DNA of 5,964 nucleotides from JAFDVL01 sp043775925. Lineage in GTDB: Bacteria; Acidobacteriota; Blastocatellia; RBC074. A program made the position numbers and the translations under genes. The notes below the pieces were generated by a model. That model was not told the DNA's origin and did no database searches. It saw nothing but the letters and a program-made list of their open reading frames with translations. Below, piece after piece: positions 1-4,367 of the stretch; the stretch's first letter is position 1, and each line of letters begins with the position of its first letter. The stretch lies in contig JAYVRW010000141.1 of the NCBI GenBank assembly GCA_043775925.1, positions 1-5,964 of the forward strand. Reading direction: 5' to 3'.

Positions 1-698
1 GTACGCGAATGAACATTGAAGGTTTCTCCTGTTAATTCATCACGCAATTTTGCGCCGGAGATTTTTTTATTTGCATTTTTAATGAAGCCGATAAAAGAAA
101 TGTAATTCGCTATCGCAGCCCCGTGAGCATTGGCTGTTTTGATGATTTCAATCACGAGCCGTGAATCGTTGGTGCGTCCGTCGTAATACACGAGCGCACC
201 TTTTAAGCCTCGCGGATCAAGCTGTGGCGCAAGCCGCAAAGTTTCTTCCAGCGAAATGCGGCGATGCCGTTGAATGTTGTATTTCCCCGCCAGCAAATCA
301 TACAAAATCAATCCGGCTCGCACGAGCAACGGATGATCGTAATTTCTTCGCTTGTCCTGATAAATCGGAATCACAAACGGAAAAGGTTCATTCAGATGTG
401 GCGCAAGTTTTAGCAATTCAGCCCGTTCGCGCAAGCCTTCGCGCACGAGCGCAAAATCGTAATGCTCAAGGTAACGCAATCCGCCATGAATCAATTTCGT
501 CGAACGACTGGAAGTCCCCGCCGCAAAATCCCGCTTCTCAATCAAAGCCGTTTTCAATCCCCGCGCCGCCGCATCCAGCGCAAGTCCCGCGCCTGTAATT
601 CCGCCGCCGATAATGAAGACATCAAACGGATTTTCTACGCTGGCAGCTTTCATCTGCGCGATAGATTCATTTCGGGATTTCCATGAGAAAAACTTCAT
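1..698 (-). CDS. glpD: Aerobic glycerol-3-phosphate dehydrogenase, N-terminal part (runs off left edge)
   Basis: This is the first 232 codons of an FAD-dependent glycerol-3-phosphate dehydrogenase, the membrane-associated enzyme that oxidises sn-glycerol 3-phosphate to dihydroxyacetone phosphate and passes electrons to the quinone pool. Residues 30-47 (IGGGITGAGLALDAAARG) match the classic family signature around the FAD dinucleotide-binding loop, followed by the acidic end of the second beta strand (ALIEKRDFAAG, 51-61) and the family block TSSRSTKLIHGGLRYLE (62-78). The segment RLAPQLD-x8-YYDGRTNDSRL (155-181) is also typical of GlpD/GlpA. The family is usually about 500-560 residues, so less than half is present; the stop lies beyond position 1. 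I chose the ATG at 698; an in-frame ATG at 653 (codon 16) would still leave the FAD domain complete, and neither has a strong Shine-Dalgarno sequence. It lies 57 bp after the secreted-protein gene on the same strand, with a 7-bp inverted repeat just upstream of the start. Product identity is very likely; the exact start is less certain. Confidence 0.95.
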   Translation of the reverse strand, partial: MKFFSWKSRNESIAQMKAASVENPFDVFIIGGGITGAGLALDAAARGLKTALIEKRDFAAGTSSRSTKLIHGGLRYLEHYDFALVREGLRERAELLKLAPHLNEPFPFVIPIYQDKRRNYDHPLLVRAGLILYDLLAGKYNIQRHRRISLEETLRLAPQLDPRGLKGALVYYDGRTNDSRLVIEIIKTANAHGAAIANYISFIGFIKNANKKISGAKLRDELTGETFNVHSR

Positions 699-707
699 AA
701 AATTGGA

Positions 708-731
708 TGCAACAGGCGTCGCTTTGTTGCA
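708..731. promoter_or_regulatory. Perfect 7-bp inverted repeat just upstream of glpD
   Basis: TGCAACA at 708-714 and TGTTGCA at 725-731 are exact reverse complements separated by 10 bp (ggcgtcgctt). The element ends 9 bases before the glpD ATG at 698. It could be a DNA operator for a dimeric regulator or a small hairpin in the glpD leader; there is no T-run, so a terminator is unlikely. A GATAAT hexamer reading toward glpD lies at 746-751, but no good -35 accompanies it. The repeat is seen directly; its role is inference. Confidence 0.35.
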
Positions 732-755
732 ATAATTTCCTGATGATTATCAACT

Positions 756-1703
756 CTAAGAGTTATTTTTATTAACCTGAACAAGGCAACGACGAGCAAC
801 ATTTTTCAGAGGATGCTTTTTATTTCGAGCAAGAACTTTCAACTTTCTTCGCAAAGTGTTCATTTGCCGACAGCCCATTCCGCTGCCATCAGCAGCAGCA
901 GCAAGAAATAACAAATTTCGTTGCTCTGTCTGTGGTCGGCTAATCACCGCGCGCAAAAATGTTTCTGGCTGATGACAAAGCAATTCACTCAGGAATTCCC
1001 CAAGACCTTCAGATAATGCGCCATCGCTGTTCGGAGCCACATCCATTAACTTTGGTAATACTCTAACATCGCCATGATGATAGAGTTCTGCGACTCTATA
1101 AATTGCCCCTTCATCACAACCAGATGCTAACCTTGGGTGTACACATTTTTTTAGTTCTTTGAGCAATTGATTACGTTTGCTAATACCAATCCTTACCTCT
1201 TTCTTTTTTATGATTTGACCATTTTTGTAAAACCACGTTCCACCTTGTAAATATGGTTCCCCTTCAACTCGGTTATTACCATACCCACTTTTTACTGTAA
1301 CCTTGACAAAATTCTTGCCAACCACAACTACAGGTTCTTGGGAAAAACATTCTCCGACGCCAGTAGAGAGTTGATAAGTGCCATCCTGTTTCAGCCCAAG
1401 AAACCAAAATGTTCCCCCGTTACAATAAGAGCCTTCACGCCGATGAAGGACGATAACCTCGTCAAAGGGTTTTATTTTTTGGTTGATATGTTTGAGGACA
1501 CCCATCTGTATAGAATCATCTTGAAAAATGATTTTATCGGCAAGTTTTAAATGCCATTTTCCTTGAGTAGGAAGGATAATTTTCAAGTCACCTGCAATTG
1601 TTTTTACACGCGTTACCACAAAAGGATATTGCAACTCCTGCGCAAAGTTTGTCTGCGGCATCAAGCTGAAAGCAAGAATGATAAGAATTGTGCGGATATT
1701 CAT
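756..1703 (-). CDS. Secreted protein of unknown function, AT-rich
   Basis: I do not recognise the family. With the ATG at 1703 the protein has 315 residues and starts with a good Sec signal peptide: a short basic n-region (MNIR), a hydrophobic core at 5-15 and a likely cleavage after Ala21 (TNFA|QE). An upstream in-frame TTG at 1763 would add 20 residues in front of the signal and is less likely. Residues 22-165 look beta-rich, with a pattern of YCNGGTFWFLGL (93-104) and STGVGECF (113-120); Cys94 and Cys119 are candidates for a disulfide. Residues 177-310 are predicted by eye to be helical and HEAT-like, with Cys at 187, 196, 243, 278 and 306. Seven cysteines fit an exported, disulfide-containing protein. 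Sampled 60-base lines inside the gene give 32-45% GC, lower than the 53-60% sampled in the molybdoenzyme and kinase genes, which may point to a different origin. It follows the cytochrome gene by 60 bp on the same strand and could be co-transcribed with it. No catalytic motif is evident. Confidence 0.8.
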   Translation of the reverse strand: MNIRTILIILAFSLMPQTNFAQELQYPFVVTRVKTIAGDLKIILPTQGKWHLKLADKIIFQDDSIQMGVLKHINQKIKPFDEVIVLHRREGSYCNGGTFWFLGLKQDGTYQLSTGVGECFSQEPVVVVGKNFVKVTVKSGYGNNRVEGEPYLQGGTWFYKNGQIIKKKEVRIGISKRNQLLKELKKCVHPRLASGCDEGAIYRVAELYHHGDVRVLPKLMDVAPNSDGALSEGLGEFLSELLCHQPETFLRAVISRPQTEQRNLLFLAAAADGSGMGCRQMNTLRRKLKVLARNKKHPLKNVARRCLVQVNKNNS

Positions 1704-1763
1704 CTTTTTCACTTTGAACATTTCAGGATTCAGAAACCAGCCCAACAGGGGATTAAAGTACAA

Positions 1764-2309
1764 TTATTTCCCTTTACCAGATTTCATTTCACCACTCAGA
1801 TAATCAATCAACTGCGCCTTTTCCTCATCCGAAATTTCCGTTCCCCAGCGCATCATTTTCTCAACTTCTTTCGTCCATCCAACTTTCGACAAGCGTTGTT
1901 GTTTGACTATATCTTCGCCGTGACAGGTCAGGCATTTGGTTTCAAAAATTGTTTTGCCGTGCGCGATCACTTTTGCATCTGGCACAGCCGCAGGAGGTGG
2001 CGGAGGTTCTTTTGTAAAAGCGTGTGAAGGATAATTTGCTGCTAAAAAATCAATCAATGGTTCTTTGTCGGAGTCTTTGACTTCTGCACCCCAGCGCATC
2101 ATTTTATCGACTTCTTTTGTCCAGCCGGGTTTTCCCAGACGCTGCGAAACGATCATATCCATTCCGTGACACGATAAGCATTGCGCTTTCATAATCGCTT
2201 CGCCGTGATTGCTGGAGGCGAGGTTTATAACAGGCGTATTCTTACAAGCAATCATCACGAATGTGAGAGCTAAGATCGTCAAAATGATTTTGGTAGTTTG
2301 CGTTGTCAT
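1764..2309 (-). CDS. Dihaem cytochrome c lipoprotein, probable partner of the sulfite-oxidase-like enzyme
   Basis: A 181-residue c-type cytochrome. The N-terminus (hydrophobic 8-19, then VMIAC with Cys22) is a lipoprotein signal, so the protein is probably lipid-anchored on the periplasmic side. Two haem-attachment motifs are present: CLSCH (44-48) and CLTCH (126-130). Each is followed by the same block, GWTKEV then KMMRWG, with Met70/71 and Met152/153 as candidate distal haem ligands. The two 47-residue units (44-90 and 126-172) are identical at 29 positions without a gap, so the protein arose by internal duplication; a proline-rich linker (EPPPPPAAVPD, 101-111) joins them. The W-x3-V-x2-M-x3-G pattern resembles cytochrome subunits found with sulfite dehydrogenases and related enzymes. 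The gene lies 131 bp after the molybdoenzyme gene, which supports a role as its electron acceptor; the true partner is inferred. The ATG at 2309 is preferred over an in-frame TTG at 2318 that lies within a repeat; no Shine-Dalgarno sequence is seen. Confidence 0.9.
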   Translation of the reverse strand: MTTQTTKIILTILALTFVMIACKNTPVINLASSNHGEAIMKAQCLSCHGMDMIVSQRLGKPGWTKEVDKMMRWGAEVKDSDKEPLIDFLAANYPSHAFTKEPPPPPAAVPDAKVIAHGKTIFETKCLTCHGEDIVKQQRLSKVGWTKEVEKMMRWGTEISDEEKAQLIDYLSGEMKSGKGK

Positions 2310-2311
2310 AT

Positions 2312-2439
2312 AAATCAAAAGGCAAATATCAAAAGTTAAAAGGCAAAAGGGCGGTACTTAATTTAAGAATTTCAGAAAAAGGCTTTGCTTCCGAATAGTC
2401 CTTTTCATTTTTGATATTTGCCTTTTGCCTTTTGATTTT
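2312..2439. repeat. Imperfect long inverted repeat built on an AAAAGGC-type heptamer
   Basis: The left arm (2312-2350) and right arm (2400-2439) are near reverse complements. Written in the same direction, both arms contain AAATCAAAAGGC followed by AAATATCAAAA; the right arm has one extra heptamer (AAAAGGC) between these blocks. The ends nearest the 49-base centre are also heptamer-like (AAAAGGCAAAAGG on the left, ATGAAAAGG on the right). The element fills essentially the whole gap between the molybdoenzyme stop (2441) and the cytochrome ATG (2309). In a minus-strand transcript the arms could pair into a stem of 12 plus 11 bp with a 7-base bulge. It may be a heptamer-repeat family as known from some other bacteria, or a small MITE-like element. 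The repeat is seen directly; its class is uncertain. Confidence 0.75.
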
Positions 2440-2440
2440 C

Positions 2441-3625
2441 TTAGACCTCAATATTGACCCGCACACGATCAATCACATTGTACAAATACCCTGACGGATT
2501 CCATTGCGCGACGACAGGTTGCTGGCGGCCTTTGTCATCAGTCGCACGCGTCATCACAAGATACGATCCAGCTTCAGTTGGCTTCCATTCAAATTCAAAT
2601 TGCCGCCACGTGAATTTCGCCTGCTCCTTGCCAAGCTTCGCCGCTTGCCACGTTTGCCCGTTGTCGAGCGAAATGTCTACTTTAGTGATGTTCGCTTCGC
2701 CTGCCCACGCAAAACCTGAGATGCGCACAGCAGTTCCCGCTTTAATTGTCGCTCCGTCAGTCGGCGCATTAATCAATGATTTCACGACTAAGCCACCAAC
2801 TGGAGCCATATCTTTCGCGTCTACGGCTGCGCCCGGCGCGACGCGTTTGGTCGGGAAGCGATACGCCGTTTTCACCCAGAAGCTGTCCGTTTCTTTGTCA
2901 CTCACCGTAATTTGATTCAGCCATTTGACGGCGTAAGCGCCTTCCCAACCAGACACAATCGCACGCACCGGAGCGCCATGAAATTTCGGCAATGGCTCGC
3001 CATTCATCTCGTAAGCCAGAATCGTCTCGCCAGCTTTTTCAATTGGCACTTGCCGCACAAAATCCGGCTGCTTCCCGACGCCAACATCTGCGCCATTCAA
3101 ATAAACAAACTTGCCCGCAGGCTTTATGCCCGCTGCTTTCAGCACATCGGACAATTTCGCGCCGCCCCATTTTGCCGTACCGACTGCGCCTTTTTCCCAT
3201 TGCACACCAGCAACGGGCGGATCCATAAATGCGCGTCCATTGCCCGCACATTCCAGCGTCACCGTTGACGTAACCTTCGGCAATTTCTTCAAATCATCCA
3301 GCGTGAACGTGAGCGGTTTTCCGACTTCGCCTTCAATCGTGAGCTTCCAATCCACCGCCGCATTTTCAGGCACGTAAGCGTGATGGCGCACGTAAAATAA
3401 ATCATTCGGCGTGAGCCACGAATTCAGCAACTCGACTGGAGTTTCCAAATCTTCAGGACGCGCCGAACGAATGATAAGTTTTTCTTTGCCTGCGATTTTG
3501 GCGGCAGCAGTTTGCGCAATGGTTTTGAGGCTGCGAATTGGCAGCAATTGTGTTAAGCCCAGCGCGACTCCAGCTTGTCCGAGACTGCGCAGGAAAGAGC
3601 GACGACGAGATTTTTTTGTTTGCAT
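2441..3625 (-). CDS. Sulfite oxidase family molybdopterin enzyme with Tat signal
   Basis: A 394-residue molybdenum-cofactor oxidoreductase of the sulfite oxidase / SorA / SoxC family, expected to oxidise sulfite to sulfate, or a related substrate, in the periplasm. The N-terminus has a twin-arginine signal (RRRSFLRS, 7-14, then a weakly hydrophobic stretch to about 30), so it is exported folded with its cofactor; cleavage probably falls near 40-42. The molybdopterin domain (about 50-270) shows FYVRHHAYVP (77-86), with Arg80 and His82 at the substrate-site positions, TLECAGNGR (123-131) with the molybdenum ligand Cys126 and Arg131, W153 in AKWGGAKLSDVL, GAPVRAIVSGWEGAYAVKWL (217-236), and Tyr255 as the likely catalytic tyrosine. 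Residues 275-394 form the Mo-co dimerisation, Ig-like domain, ending with the characteristic WNPSGYLYN. There is no haem b5 domain, so electrons must go to a separate acceptor, most simply the downstream dihaem cytochrome. I chose the ATG at 3625 because it puts the arginine pair at the normal distance; an ATG at 3637 is possible. The frame stays open to 3754, but that extension would precede the Tat signal and overlap the sigma gene. Confidence 0.93.
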   Translation of the reverse strand: MQTKKSRRRSFLRSLGQAGVALGLTQLLPIRSLKTIAQTAAAKIAGKEKLIIRSARPEDLETPVELLNSWLTPNDLFYVRHHAYVPENAAVDWKLTIEGEVGKPLTFTLDDLKKLPKVTSTVTLECAGNGRAFMDPPVAGVQWEKGAVGTAKWGGAKLSDVLKAAGIKPAGKFVYLNGADVGVGKQPDFVRQVPIEKAGETILAYEMNGEPLPKFHGAPVRAIVSGWEGAYAVKWLNQITVSDKETDSFWVKTAYRFPTKRVAPGAAVDAKDMAPVGGLVVKSLINAPTDGATIKAGTAVRISGFAWAGEANITKVDISLDNGQTWQAAKLGKEQAKFTWRQFEFEWKPTEAGSYLVMTRATDDKGRQQPVVAQWNPSGYLYNVIDRVRVNIEV

Positions 3626-3669
3626 AAGGTTTTGCATTGAGCAGATTTCATTGATGAATACAAAGCGCG

Positions 3670-3697
3670 ATTGTAGCTGAGCCGGGGAAACTCGCAA
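3670..3697 (-). promoter_or_regulatory. Possible sigma-70-type promoter for the molybdoenzyme gene
   Basis: Reading the minus strand, TTGCGA (3697-3692) and TACAAT (3675-3670) are separated by 16 bp and match the -35 and -10 consensus at four and five of six positions. Transcription would start near 3663, leaving a leader of about 26-38 bases before the two candidate start codons. It lies in the 127-bp space between divergent genes, where a promoter is expected. Acidobacterial promoters are not well characterised, so this is only a candidate. I found no convincing plus-strand promoter for the sigma gene in the same space. Confidence 0.35.
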
Positions 3698-3752
3698 AGA
3701 GACGCCATGATATTTTCCGTAACGCATGGTCGTGATACATTGCGAAAAGGCC

Positions 3753-4316
3753 ATGGAACATTCATCGGAACAAATTACGGAAATGCTGCAAGCGTGGGGC
3801 GAAGGCGATTCTGCCGCGCTCGAACAATTGCTGCCGCTCGTATACGACGAATTGCATCGGCTGGCGGGTGCGTATTTACGCGGCGAACGTCGCGGTCATA
3901 CCTTGCAAACAACTGCGCTTATCAACGAAGCCTATTTACGCTTAGCCGAATGGAAAAATGTGGAGTGGAAAAATCGCGCGCATTTCCTTGGCGTCGCCGC
4001 ACAAATGATGCGGCGTGTGCTGGTAGATTTTGCGCGTTCGCGGCACTACGCCAAACGCGGTGGCGATGCACAGCCCGTCGAATTTGAAGAAGCAAAAATT
4101 GCCGCGCCGCGTCGTGATGCAGAAATCCTTTCGCTGGATGATGCGCTGAAAACCTTGGCGGAGATTGATCCGCGTAAATGTCTGCTGGTCGAGTTGCGCT
4201 ATTTCGGCGGTTTGAGTGTGGAAGAAACTGCCGACGTGATGAAGCTTTCGCCACGCACTGTGATGCGTGAATGGCAAGCAGCACGCGCATGGTTGTATCG
4301 TGAATTGAAGAAATGA
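3753..4316 (+). CDS. ECF-family RNA polymerase sigma factor (TIGR02999-like)
   Basis: A 187-residue two-domain sigma factor that would redirect RNA polymerase to a specific promoter set. The start ITEMLQAWGEGDSAALEQLLPLVYDEL is typical of the ECF subfamily common in Acidobacteriota and Planctomycetota. Region 2 spans about 17-98, including RGHTLQTTALINEAYLRLAEW (47-67) and AHFLGVAAQMMRRVLVDFAR (76-95). Region 4 spans about 125-185, with a helix-turn-helix at LSVEETADVMKLSPRTVMREW (154-174). Region 3 is absent, as in all ECF factors. The usual acidic cluster of region 2.2 is replaced by a Thr-rich stretch (Thr50, Thr53, Thr54). No anti-sigma gene is adjacent; the next gene, 51 bp downstream, is a Ser/Thr kinase, which suggests control by phosphorylation. 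I chose the ATG at 3753 because it gives the usual short N-terminus; an in-frame ATG at 3726 would add nine residues. The purine-rich AAAAGG at 3745-3750 is rather close to this ATG, so the start is not settled. Confidence 0.93.
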   Translation: MEHSSEQITEMLQAWGEGDSAALEQLLPLVYDELHRLAGAYLRGERRGHTLQTTALINEAYLRLAEWKNVEWKNRAHFLGVAAQMMRRVLVDFARSRHYAKRGGDAQPVEFEEAKIAAPRRDAEILSLDDALKTLAEIDPRKCLLVELRYFGGLSVEETADVMKLSPRTVMREWQAARAWLYRELKK

Positions 4317-4319
4317 GCC

Positions 4320-4350
4320 TGGGAGCGCAGGCCTCCTGCCTGCGCTCCCA
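4320..4350. repeat. Perfect 13-bp GC-rich hairpin, REP-like, between sigma and kinase genes
   Basis: TGGGAGCGCAGGC (4320-4332) and GCCTGCGCTCCCA (4338-4350) are exact reverse complements with a 5-base loop (ctcct). The hairpin begins 3 bases after the sigma stop and ends 7 bases before the Shine-Dalgarno sequence of the kinase gene. There is no T-run after it, so it is not a standard intrinsic terminator. The sequence has the look of dispersed palindromic (REP-type) repeats; only one copy is in this window, so membership of a genomic family cannot be shown. It could lower or uncouple expression of the kinase relative to the sigma factor or act as an RNA processing and stability site. Confidence 0.8.
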
Positions 4351-4357
4351 AGTTCTG

Positions 4358-4362
4358 AAGGA
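4358..4362 (+). promoter_or_regulatory. Ribosome binding site of the kinase gene
   Basis: AAGGA lies 5 bases before the ATG at 4368 and decides this start. It is the clearest Shine-Dalgarno sequence in the window; the other genes have weak or no recognisable sites. It sits directly downstream of the 13-bp hairpin and would stay accessible even when that hairpin is folded. Confidence 0.7.
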
Positions 4363-4367
4363 AATCT

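Noticed and set aside
161..686. Plus-strand open frames of 145 and 74 residues
   Set aside because: They lie antisense to glpD, whose protein matches a known signature throughout; the plus-strand translations look like no protein family and have no ribosome binding site.
752..764. 13-base palindrome AACTCT-A-AGAGTT over the stop codon of the secreted-protein gene, considered as a terminator
   Set aside because: The usable stem is only about 5 AT-containing base pairs with a 3-base loop and there is no T-run on the minus strand after it.
3611..3617. Seven-T run near the molybdoenzyme start (A7 in the coding strand), and a similar run at 62-68 in glpD, as possible frameshift or phase-variation tracts
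   Set aside because: Both genes read in frame across the tracts, the runs are short, and they encode ordinary lysine-rich segments; nothing indicates programmed slippage.
3626..3754. N-terminal extension of the molybdoenzyme frame to an ATG at 3754
   Set aside because: It would place 43 extra residues ahead of the twin-arginine signal and overlap the start of the divergent sigma gene; the short start gives a normal Tat signal.
4320..4350. Intrinsic terminator after the sigma gene
   Set aside because: The hairpin is strong, but the bases that follow (agttctgaagg) contain no T-run and lead straight into the kinase ribosome binding site.
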